From NCBI GenBank assembly GCA_947629195.1, contig CANRCS010000048.1, positions 1 through 7,427 of the forward strand: a stretch of 7,427 nucleotides of DNA, in the 5' to 3' direction. The position numbers were made by a program, and so were the translations under genes. This document shows, one piece after another, positions 1 through 6,091 of this stretch. The notes beneath the pieces were generated by a model. That model did no database searches. It saw only the letters and a program-made list of their open reading frames with translations, and had not been told where the DNA came from. Source of the DNA: an uncultured Bacilli bacterium (GTDB taxonomy: Bacteria > Bacillota_I > Bacilli_A > RF39 > UBA660). The stretch's first letter is position 1. Each line of letters opens with the position of its first letter.

Positions 1-974
1 GCATTTATAAATATATTTCCTAATATGATACTTATTATTGAACTAGAGAAAACTAAATTATTTTCATCTTGGTATGTATTAGGTACTTCAACAGTTATGA
101 CTTCTTTTGGCTCTTCTGGTTCCTCTGGTTCATCTGGAATTTCTTCTTCTTTAACAGTTAAATCAATACTTCTTTCAACTACATCGAAATCTCCTGCCAT
201 AATTAAATCTTGCGAATTAGCATTAGTATATAAAACAGGTAAATATCCAAATCTATTTGGTTTTCTAGTAAATTTTATTTTTGCATCACCTACTTCTTTT
301 GCTTTTATTATCAAAGAATTATCCTCCTTTTGTACTTCTATATTATCAGTTGATTCAACATCGTAATTTTGTAAAACATTATTTTTATCAGTTAGTGTAA
401 TTTCATCATTAATTGTTAATTCATCAATAGGTTCAAAGTCAAAATCTAACAAGTGATTATTTACTAAATCCATTATTTGTTTTTCTTCTGCGACAAGATT
501 TTCAATTTTTTCGCCCTTAAATTTATCCGTATAATATATATCCATATTAGGATATACTGTTCTCCATATTAAGACTTGCGTTGCAGCATACCATTTATCA
601 TCATATTGTCCATTGTAACCATAACCATAATAAGCAATTAATTTAACTTTATTAATTTGCTCAGGAGTAAAACCAGTAATTTTCGCCAAAACTTTATTAT
701 CTACATCAGTATTAGCATCATATAATTCATCAGAAAGTACCTCTACACCTGTTTCAACACAATATACAGGTATACCATCTCCTTTTCTTCTAGTAAATCT
801 TGCTTGTTGATTTTGGACATAACCTGTTGATTTATCTTCTTTTCTTATATAAATACCTGATATCCAAGTACTGTAATAAAATTGACTAGTATCCTCTGCA
901 TGAACATAATCAACTTTCATAGAAAATATAACCCCAATTATTCCTATAAATACTACAAAAGCTTTTGATTTCAT
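1..974 (-). CDS. Secreted thioester-domain (TED) surface protein, 3' end cut by window edge
   Basis: Probable cell-surface adhesin; 324 complete codons are visible and the gene runs off the left edge. The ATG at 974 is preceded by AGGAGG (986-991). Residues 1-26 form a signal peptide (MKSKAF, hydrophobic core, VHA cleavage site before ED). Cys72 in PVYCVETG and Gln133 in YAATQVLIW are placed like the Cys and Gln of Pfam-type thioester domains, which form an internal Cys-Gln bond that binds host or surface amines covalently. A beta-rich domain follows (about 165-280, ending near GDFDVVERSIDLTV), then a Pro/Glu linker (PDEPEEPEEPKE), then VPNT at 297-300 and a hydrophobic stretch from about 310 that looks like a C-terminal anchor. 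The VPNT could be a variant sortase signal; no LPXTG is visible. Likely monocistronic, separated from xfp by a terminator. The family call rests on motif spacing; the ligand is unknown. Confidence 0.8.
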   Translation of the reverse strand, partial: MKSKAFVVFIGIIGVIFSMKVDYVHAEDTSQFYYSTWISGIYIRKEDKSTGYVQNQQARFTRRKGDGIPVYCVETGVEVLSDELYDANTDVDNKVLAKITGFTPEQINKVKLIAYYGYGYNGQYDDKWYAATQVLIWRTVYPNMDIYYTDKFKGEKIENLVAEEKQIMDLVNNHLLDFDFEPIDELTINDEITLTDKNNVLQNYDVESTDNIEVQKEDNSLIIKAKEVGDAKIKFTRKPNRFGYLPVLYTNANSQDLIMAGDFDVVERSIDLTVKEEEIPDEPEEPEEPKEVITVEVPNTYQDENNLVFSSSIISIILGNIFIN

Positions 975-1041
975 TTTATCAATCTCCTCCTAATATCTTT
1001 GCTTTCAAACCAACTATAACACTATTTAAATACTAAGTAAA

Positions 1042-1070
1042 ATTACAAATTTTGTATTTTTGTAACACAA
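1042..1070 (-). promoter_or_regulatory. Candidate promoter with overlapping inverted repeat for the TED gene
   Basis: On the minus strand TTGTGT (1065-1070) and TGTAAT (1042-1047) are separated by 17 bases, an acceptable but imperfect -35/-10 pair. An inverted repeat TTACAAA-9-TTTGTAA (1043-1065) covers the spacer and -10 and could be an operator. Both could arise by chance in such AT-rich DNA. Confidence 0.3.
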
Positions 1071-1088
1071 AATATAATATTATTGATA

Positions 1089-1147
1089 AGATTTTTAAAA
1101 TCTGTATGTAAATATTAAAAATCTGTTTAAAAAATAAAACAGATTTT
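1089..1147. repeat. Hairpin cluster built from three AAAATCTGT copies
   Basis: The 9-mer AAAATCTGT occurs at 1097-1105 and 1118-1126 and inverted at 1139-1147. The second and third copies form an 11-bp perfect stem (1118-1128 with 1137-1147, loop of 8). The first copy forms a 7-bp palindrome with AGATTTT (1089-1103). On the minus strand the big hairpin is followed by a short T run, so it may be a second, weaker terminator behind the one at 1175-1199, or a leader structure of the TED gene. Confidence 0.5.
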
Positions 1148-1154
1148 CAAAATT

Positions 1155-1199
1155 AGTAAAATTTAAAAAAATTAAAAGCACTCAAATAATGAGTACTTT
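1155..1199 (-). terminator. Rho-independent terminator of the tsaE-tsaB-rimI-xfp operon
   Basis: Just downstream of the xfp stop, the minus strand reads AAAGTACTC, a 7-base loop, then GAGTGCTTT: a 9-bp stem with one G-U pair (1175-1199). It is followed at once by a T-rich tail (TTAATTTTTTT). Position and shape are typical for an intrinsic terminator. Confidence 0.8.
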
Positions 1200-1202
1200 A
1201 AG

Positions 1203-3551
1203 CTATTTCCAAGTCCAATTTCTAATTTCAGGCATATCTTCACCATATTCACTAATATATTGTTTATGTTCTACTAATTTGTCATTACACCATTGATTTA
1301 AGAAAGAAGCTCTATCACCTAATTGTGGTAAATATTTTAAGGCATCTCTAACTAGATTGAATCTATCAATCTTATTTTGAACTCTCATATCAAATGGTGT
1401 TGTAATAGTTCCTTCTTCATTGTATCCATGGACGTGAATATTTTTATTTGTTCTTTTATAAACTAATTGATGTATTAAACTTGGATAACCATGAAATGCA
1501 AAAATTATTGGCTTATCTTTTGTAAAAATCAAATCATAATCTAAATCGCTAAGGCCGTGTGGATGAACAGTATCTGGTTGTAATCTCATTAAATCTACTA
1601 CATTAACAACTCTCACCTTTAAATCTTTAAAGTTTTCTCTTAAAATTGAAGTTGCAGCAAGTACTTCAAGTGTTGGAGTATCACCTGCACATGCCATTAC
1701 TATATCTGGTTCTTCATATTGGTCATTACTTGCAAAATTCCATATACCAATTCCTTGAGTACAATGTTTAACTGCCTCTTCCATAGTTAACCATTGTGGT
1801 CTTGGATGTTTAGATGCAACTATAACGTTTATATAATTTCTACTTTTTATACAGTGGTCGAAGCATGATAATAAACAGTTTGCATCTGGTGGCAAATATA
1901 TACGAGTGATATCAGCTTTTTTAGTAATCAAATGATTTAAAAATCCTGGGTCTTGATGCGTAAATCCATTATGGTCTTGTTGCCATACGTGAGATGTAAG
2001 AATATAATTTAGGGATGCAATTTCTTCACGCCAATTTAATTCTTTAGTAACTTTTAACCATTTAGCATGTTGACTTGTCATAGAATCTATAATACGTATA
2101 AATGCTTCATAACTACTGAAGAATCCATGTCTTCCTGTAAGTAAATATCCTTCTAATAATCCTTCACATATATGTTCTGATAAAAATGAATCGACAACTG
2201 CACCATCACTGTTTAAAAATTCATCAGTTTTATAAGTTATTCCATTCCATTTACGATTTGTTTCTTCAAAAACAGCATTTAATCTATTTGATAATGTTTC
2301 ATCTGGTGCGAATGCTCTAAAGTTTCTTTTATCTTTATTTAACTTAATAACATCTCTTATGTATTTACCAAGTTCTATCATATCTTGAGCAACAACATTA
2401 CCTGGTTTTGTTACCTTTACTTCATAATCCTTAAAATCTGGTAATCTAAGTTCTTTTAATAATAATCCACCATTAGCATTTGGATTTGCTCCCATTCTTC
2501 TATTACCAACAGGGACAAGTTCTTTTAATTCTGGAATTAATTTTCCATTTTTATCAAATAATTCTTCTGGATGATAACTTTTTAGCCATTTATTAAGTAT
2601 ACTTAAATTTTTAGGATTATCCTTATTTACTACTACAGGTACTTGATGTGCTCTAAAACTACCTTCTATTTGTTTTCCTTCAACTTCCTTAGGACCTGTC
2701 CAACCTTTAGGAGTTTTTAAGATAATCATGGGCCAAGTAGGTCTTTCTTTTTTATCGGAGTTTTTAATATTATTAATCTTATCTACAATAATATCAAGAG
2801 TTTTAGCCATTTCATCGTGTATATTAACACTATCTTTTAACTCTACAACATAAGGTTCCCAACCACAACCTTTGAAAAAATTAATTCTTTCTTCATCACT
2901 TATTCTAGCAAATACTGTTGGATTAGCAATTTTATATCCGTTTAAATGTAGAATTGGCAATACTACACCATCAGTTTTAGGATTTATAAGTTTATTTAAA
3001 TGCCAAGATGTAGCAAGTGGACCTGTTTCTGCTTCACCGTCTCCAACTACACAAGCAGCAATTAAATCAGGATTATCTAAAACCGCTCCAAATGCATGAA
3101 CAAGACTATATCCTAATTCACCACCTTCATTTATTGAACCTGGAGTTTCAGGAGCAACATGGCTAGAAATTCCACCTGGGAAACTAAATTGTTTACACAA
3201 CTTTTTTAATCCATCAATATCTTCGGTAATATTTGGATATATTTCACTATATGTACCCTCAAGATATGTATTTGCGACCATAGCTTGTCCACCATGTCCT
3301 GGACCAGATATATATATCATATTCAAATCATATTTTTTAATAATTCTATTTAAATGTAAATACACAAAGTTTTGTCCTGGAGTAGTACCAAAATGTCCAA
3401 CAACATTAGGCTTTATATCATTTAGAGTTAATCTTCTTCTAAGAAGAGGATTATCTAATAAATATAGTTGAGCAACAGATAAATAATTTGTCGCTCTAAA
3501 AAACATATCCATTTTTTTTAATAAATCTTTGTCTAAATAAGTATCATTCAT
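1203..3551 (-). CDS. xfp: Phosphoketolase (xylulose-5-phosphate/fructose-6-phosphate)
   Basis: Cytosolic thiamine-diphosphate enzyme that splits xylulose-5-phosphate (and in some members fructose-6-phosphate) with phosphate to acetyl phosphate plus glyceraldehyde-3-phosphate (or erythrose-4-phosphate). At 782 residues it is full length or slightly short for the family (about 790-825). Visible family landmarks, N to C: FFRATNYLSVAQLYL (17-31), GHFGTTPG (52-59), GPGHGG (83-88), His131 in SSHVAPETPG, the TPP/metal motif GDGEAETGP (170-178) with Asn204, RAHQVP around His302, and LEGYLLTGRHG (466-476), in the region where the family carries its cofactor-activating Glu. HVWQQDHNGFTHQDPG and the conserved C-terminal domain follow. 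The GHWGT motif usual in the family has Phe54 here. The ATG is preceded by AAGGGG seven bases away. It lies 16 bases behind rimI, so it is probably co-transcribed. Substrate preference cannot be read from the sequence. Confidence 0.97.
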   Translation of the reverse strand: MNDTYLDKDLLKKMDMFFRATNYLSVAQLYLLDNPLLRRRLTLNDIKPNVVGHFGTTPGQNFVYLHLNRIIKKYDLNMIYISGPGHGGQAMVANTYLEGTYSEIYPNITEDIDGLKKLCKQFSFPGGISSHVAPETPGSINEGGELGYSLVHAFGAVLDNPDLIAACVVGDGEAETGPLATSWHLNKLINPKTDGVVLPILHLNGYKIANPTVFARISDEERINFFKGCGWEPYVVELKDSVNIHDEMAKTLDIIVDKINNIKNSDKKERPTWPMIILKTPKGWTGPKEVEGKQIEGSFRAHQVPVVVNKDNPKNLSILNKWLKSYHPEELFDKNGKLIPELKELVPVGNRRMGANPNANGGLLLKELRLPDFKDYEVKVTKPGNVVAQDMIELGKYIRDVIKLNKDKRNFRAFAPDETLSNRLNAVFEETNRKWNGITYKTDEFLNSDGAVVDSFLSEHICEGLLEGYLLTGRHGFFSSYEAFIRIIDSMTSQHAKWLKVTKELNWREEIASLNYILTSHVWQQDHNGFTHQDPGFLNHLITKKADITRIYLPPDANCLLSCFDHCIKSRNYINVIVASKHPRPQWLTMEEAVKHCTQGIGIWNFASNDQYEEPDIVMACAGDTPTLEVLAATSILRENFKDLKVRVVNVVDLMRLQPDTVHPHGLSDLDYDLIFTKDKPIIFAFHGYPSLIHQLVYKRTNKNIHVHGYNEEGTITTPFDMRVQNKIDRFNLVRDALKYLPQLGDRASFLNQWCNDKLVEHKQYISEYGEDMPEIRNWTWK

Positions 3552-3567
3552 AGTTATACCCCTTTTC

Positions 3568-3957
3568 TTATAACTTTAATTCCATTAGTATTCCATCAAT
3601 TCCATTGTAGTAACCTTTTCTTAGTGCAACTTCCTTAAATCCAAATTTTTTATATAATTTTATTGCATTAATATTATCTTTTTTTACTTCTAATGTAATA
3701 TTATATTTATCTTTATTATTTTCAATTAAATATTTCATTAATTTAGAAGCTATTTTTTTATTTCTAAATTCTTCTTTAACAAATATATATGAAATTTCTA
3801 ACTTGTCATATATCTCATAATAATAACAAAATGCAATAACATTATTTTCATAAATATAAACTAGATATTTAGAAAAAGGATTTTCTTCTTCTAAAATATC
3901 TTTTTTATCACTAATTTGTATAATTTCTTTTTTAAAAGTATCTGATTCAATAATCAC
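3568..3957 (-). CDS. rimI: Ribosomal protein S18-alanine N-acetyltransferase (GNAT family)
   Basis: GNAT acetyltransferase that in the RimI family transfers acetyl from acetyl-CoA to the N-terminal alanine of ribosomal protein S18. At 129 residues it is somewhat shorter than usual (about 145-160). Evidence: NPFSKYLVY near residues 26-34, the strand-and-motif-A segment ISYIFVKEEFRNKKIASKL whose RNKKIA is the acetyl-CoA pyrophosphate loop (canonical RxxGxG/A), the NINAIKLYKKFGF block with the conserved Asn, Ala and Tyr, and the C-terminal DGILMELKL typical of RimI. The start appears to be GTG at 3957, directly abutting the TAA of tsaB, with GAAGTG inside the tsaB end as a weak ribosome site; this suggests translational coupling. 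Position between tsaB and xfp, in the common tsaE-tsaB-rimI order, supports RimI over a generic GNAT. Confidence 0.88.
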   Translation of the reverse strand: MIIESDTFKKEIIQISDKKDILEEENPFSKYLVYIYENNVIAFCYYYEIYDKLEISYIFVKEEFRNKKIASKLMKYLIENNKDKYNITLEVKKDNINAIKLYKKFGFKEVALRKGYYNGIDGILMELKL

Positions 3958-4548
3958 TTAAATCACTTCTTTTAAATATATTGGATTAACTTTATGTGGA
4001 TTTACTGGAGATTGATTTTTATAATATTTAATAATAGATGTTATATCCAAATTTTTTCTATCAGTATCATCATTATCTGCTTCTACTAACTTATAATTTT
4101 CTAATTTACTTACTCTTTCTTTAAATTGTTCATAAGTTATAAGTTCTTCTTGTAATGTATTATAATTTTTATCATATAGTCCAAAGTATAGTAAGTCTCT
4201 TTTATCTTTTATTACAGAAACATAATAATCATAATCTCTATATTCTAAAATTTTCATTTTAAGTGCAGAAACTGGAACAATCAATTTATTCAAGCAGTAA
4301 GCATATGTTTTAGCAATTGTAACACCTATTCTAATTCCAGTAAATGAACCAGGTCCTACAACGACAAATATTTCATCAATGTCATTGGGTGTAAGATTGT
4401 TATTTTTTAAAATTTCATCTAATTTTTCAACTGCATATATAGAGTGTTCCCTACTATCTTCTAATATTATTTTATCGATTTGTTCATCATCTTTATTAAG
4501 TGATATCAAAAGTGTATTAGAGCTTGTATCTAAAAAGAGATATGTCAT
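3958..4548 (-). CDS. tsaB: tRNA t6A37 threonylcarbamoyladenosine complex subunit TsaB
   Basis: Inactive ASKHA-fold partner of TsaD that, with TsaE, transfers the threonylcarbamoyl group to A37 of ANN-decoding tRNAs. The product starts MTYLFLDTSSNTLLISL and carries the family signature GPGSFTGIRIG at about 65-75; SREHS near 33-37 and PVSALKM are also typical. At 196 residues it is shorter than common TsaB proteins (about 220-240), with a reduced C-terminal half. I chose the ATG at 4548, not an in-frame GTG five codons upstream: GAGG lies seven bases before the ATG, and the ATG overlaps the TGA of tsaE in a four-base ATGA, a classic coupling arrangement. tsaD itself is not in the window. Confidence 0.94.
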   Translation of the reverse strand: MTYLFLDTSSNTLLISLNKDDEQIDKIILEDSREHSIYAVEKLDEILKNNNLTPNDIDEIFVVVGPGSFTGIRIGVTIAKTYAYCLNKLIVPVSALKMKILEYRDYDYYVSVIKDKRDLLYFGLYDKNYNTLQEELITYEQFKERVSKLENYKLVEADNDDTDRKNLDITSIIKYYKNQSPVNPHKVNPIYLKEVI

Positions 4549-4994
4549 AAAACAGCCTCGCACATCTCTTCGTATTTATCTCCGTATGGTTTAATAACTA
4601 AAACTCTAACATCTTCATCTATTACTTTAAATTTAATATCCAATCTTTCATCTGGTAAGTAGTCTTCAATCATATCTGCCCATTCTATAACAACTACTCC
4701 ACCTTTTTTATAATATTCGTCTAATCCTAAATCATCTACTTTACCATTTAGTCTATAAACATCCATATGATATAGAGGTAATTCTCCTTCATACTCCTTA
4801 ATGATGTTAAAAGTAGGAGATGTAATTGTTTCATCTATTCCTAATGCATTCGCAATTCCTTTTGTAAATACTGTTTTCCCACTACCTAAATCACCTCTAA
4901 GGCAAATAACCATATTAGGGAATTTTTCTGATTCAAAATTTTGCGCTAATTCAATTGTTTCTTCTTCAGACCTTGTTGTAACTTTATATTCCAT
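4545..4994 (-). CDS. tsaE: tRNA t6A37 synthesis ATPase TsaE
   Basis: Small P-loop ATPase needed for turnover of the TsaB-TsaD complex in t6A37 synthesis. The 149-residue length is normal. Visible motifs: Walker A GDLGSGKT at 33-40, SPTF at 58-61, HMDVYRL at 75-81 and the VVIEWAD strand at 100-106 with Glu103-Trp104, all hallmarks of TsaE. The start ATG is preceded by AAAGGTGA about nine bases away. A second ATG seven bases upstream is in another frame and quickly meets TAA, so it is not the start. First gene of a four-gene unit; its end overlaps tsaB by four bases. A well-formed promoter lies about 40 bases upstream. Confidence 0.96.
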   Translation of the reverse strand: MEYKVTTRSEEETIELAQNFESEKFPNMVICLRGDLGSGKTVFTKGIANALGIDETITSPTFNIIKEYEGELPLYHMDVYRLNGKVDDLGLDEYYKKGGVVVIEWADMIEDYLPDERLDIKFKVIDEDVRVLVIKPYGDKYEEMCEAVL

Positions 4995-5032
4995 AATTCA
5001 TAATCACCTTTCATATTTTATTAGTCAATAAT

Positions 5033-5062
5033 ATTATAACAAATAAGAATATAGTTATTCAA
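5033..5062 (-). promoter_or_regulatory. Promoter of the tsaE-tsaB-rimI-xfp operon
   Basis: Minus strand TTGAAT (5057-5062), 18-base spacer, TATAAT (5033-5038), with TG one base before the -10 (TGTTATAAT), i.e. an extended -10. Transcription should start near 5026, giving a leader of about 30 bases to the tsaE ATG. Matches the vegetative sigma consensus well. Confidence 0.7.
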
Positions 5063-5093
5063 TCATTTTATTATTTTTTTACATTTTATTTTT

Positions 5094-5555
5094 CTAATAA
5101 AAATTTACTTTACATTTTTCTAATTTTCCATCGCTATTATAACTCATAATTGCATTAAATATTTTATCCTTTTTAAACCAATCAAATATTAGTTTATCAC
5201 CTTCCCATAGGTTTAAATTATTAATGTCATTATCATCAATCCACACAAGTTCTCCTTCAGAACATTCACCTATATTTCCTATAAATTCACTTGATGTATA
5301 AAAATATACTAATTCATCATATTGCCCACCAAAATTTGGATAAAATACGATACCTTTTAAATTGAAAGATTTTAAAGTAAGTCCAGTTTCTTCTTTTACT
5401 TCTCTAATTAATGTATCATCGATAAATTCATTTTTTTCTTGCTTTCCACCAATTCCTAAATATTTATCTTTACTTACATCGTTAATCTTTTTAGTTCTTT
5501 TTAGAAATAATGTTTTATTATTTTTTCTTATATAACAACAACATGTTACTATCAT
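5094..5555 (-). CDS. mutX: Nudix hydrolase, MutX-like 8-oxo-dGTP diphosphatase
   Basis: Cytosolic Nudix hydrolase, probably cleansing the nucleotide pool of oxidised dGTP. The Nudix box G-x5-E-x7-REVKEETGL is complete (Gly37, Glu43, Arg51-Glu52, Glu55-Glu56, Gly58 numbered from the ATG used here), so metal binding should be intact. The rest matches my memory of streptococcal MutX: KYLGIGGK before the box, KGIVFYPNFGG and DELVYFY after it, WEGDKLIFDWF near 117-127, and a C-terminus ending VNFY. I start it at ATG 5555 (153 residues) because GGTGA lies six bases before it; an in-frame TTG four codons upstream would overlap that ribosome site. The N-terminal CCC triplet is unusual. No clear terminator separates it from the tsaE promoter, so some read-through is possible. 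Family assignment is firm; the substrate is inference. Confidence 0.88.
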   Translation of the reverse strand: MIVTCCCYIRKNNKTLFLKRTKKINDVSKDKYLGIGGKQEKNEFIDDTLIREVKEETGLTLKSFNLKGIVFYPNFGGQYDELVYFYTSSEFIGNIGECSEGELVWIDDNDINNLNLWEGDKLIFDWFKKDKIFNAIMSYNSDGKLEKCKVNFY

Positions 5556-5573
5556 TTTAATCACCAAATAAAA

Positions 5574-5616
5574 TTTATCACAAAATATAAATTATTTCCA
5601 CATATTTTGTCATAAA
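5574..5616. promoter_or_regulatory. Symmetric interrupted palindrome carrying divergent promoters
   Basis: Arms 5574-5588 and 5602-5616 are inverted copies matching at 14 of 15 positions, with a 13-base spacer. Leftward (mutX): ATGACA (5608-5613) and TATATT (5584-5589), spacing 18. Rightward (5639 gene): ATCACA (5577-5582) and CATATT (5601-5606), spacing 18. Each arm thus offers the -35 of one promoter and the -10 of the other. It may also be an operator for a dimeric regulator. The inverted repeat is directly visible; promoter function is inferred. Confidence 0.55.
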
Positions 5617-5638
5617 ATTAAATGAAAGATGTGATTAC

Positions 5639-6022
5639 ATGGGTAACGAAAAAAGAATAAATCAAATTAATTGGTCATTAATTGGTATAATTATTATTAT
5701 ATTTATTTTGGTACACTCTATGTATTTACTTATAAATGAAAAAAAAGGTCTTTTAGGAGAAGAAACTATAACAGATGAACAATTTGTTATTCACGCAATT
5801 TTAAATCGTGCAGCTGCTTCTGTAATTGTGTTTATGTTCTTATTTTTTTCAGCATCTAATCTAAAAGATTTAATAGAAAGTGGAGATGCAACTGATGAAC
5901 AAATTAAAAATCAAGTCCTTAGAACAATGGTTTCTGCTTTTGCCCTTATAGCAGTATTACTTGAATTATATTTAGGTGTTAAACAATATGTTGAATTACA
6001 GGAGCAAAAGATGAATGAGTAA
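5639..6022 (+). CDS. Small three-helix membrane protein of unknown function
   Basis: I do not recognise this 127-residue protein. Three hydrophobic segments are visible: about 12-32 (NWSLIGIIIIIFILVHSMYL), 50-74 (after TDEQFV, through SVIVFMFLFFSASNL) and 95-115 (RTMVSAFALIAVLLELYLG). They are joined by acidic loops, each containing a TDEQ motif (residues 45-48 and 85-88), and the protein ends in a charged tail. The short lysine/arginine N-terminus suggests a cytoplasmic start. There is no signal-peptidase site and no catalytic motif. The ATG is preceded by GATGTGA, a weak ribosome site. It is the only plus-strand gene, divergent from mutX and probably sharing its symmetric promoter region, and it ends at a bidirectional terminator. 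The coding call rests on frame length, hydrophobic pattern and flanking signals. Confidence 0.85.
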   Translation: MGNEKRINQINWSLIGIIIIIFILVHSMYLLINEKKGLLGEETITDEQFVIHAILNRAAASVIVFMFLFFSASNLKDLIESGDATDEQIKNQVLRTMVSAFALIAVLLELYLGVKQYVELQEQKMNE

Positions 6023-6034
6023 TTATGTATAATA

Positions 6035-6073
6035 AAAAAATTGTTAGAAAATTTTTATTTTTAACAATTTTTT
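6035..6073. terminator. Bidirectional terminator between converging genes
   Basis: Perfect 12-bp inverted repeat AAAAAATTGTTA (6035-6046) and TAACAATTTTTT (6062-6073). The A tract and T tract make it look like an intrinsic terminator on both strands. It sits between the stop of the plus-strand membrane protein (6022) and the stop of the minus-strand gene (6092), as expected for convergent genes. Confidence 0.85.
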
Positions 6074-6091
6074 ATAATCTTTTAAATTTTT

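Noticed and set aside
25..366. Plus-strand open frame with GSSGSSGSSG repeat
   Set aside because: It is the antisense of the Pro/Glu linker and anchor of the minus-strand TED protein. It lacks a ribosome site and the minus frame has clear domain motifs.
2872..3099. Plus-strand open frame inside xfp
   Set aside because: It is fully antisense to a highly conserved part of phosphoketolase, including the GDGEAET motif; a shadow.
4549..4563. Upstream GTG start for tsaB
   Set aside because: The ATG at 4548 has GAGG at good spacing and an ATGA overlap with tsaE, and family members begin with the strand that follows that ATG.
5063..5100. Terminator behind the Nudix gene
   Set aside because: Only a weak A/T-only pairing (ATTTTT with AAAAAT) is present, without a stable stem.
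5556..5567. Upstream TTG start for the Nudix gene
   Set aside because: The GGTGA ribosome site lies in exactly this stretch, so the ATG at 5555 is the better start.
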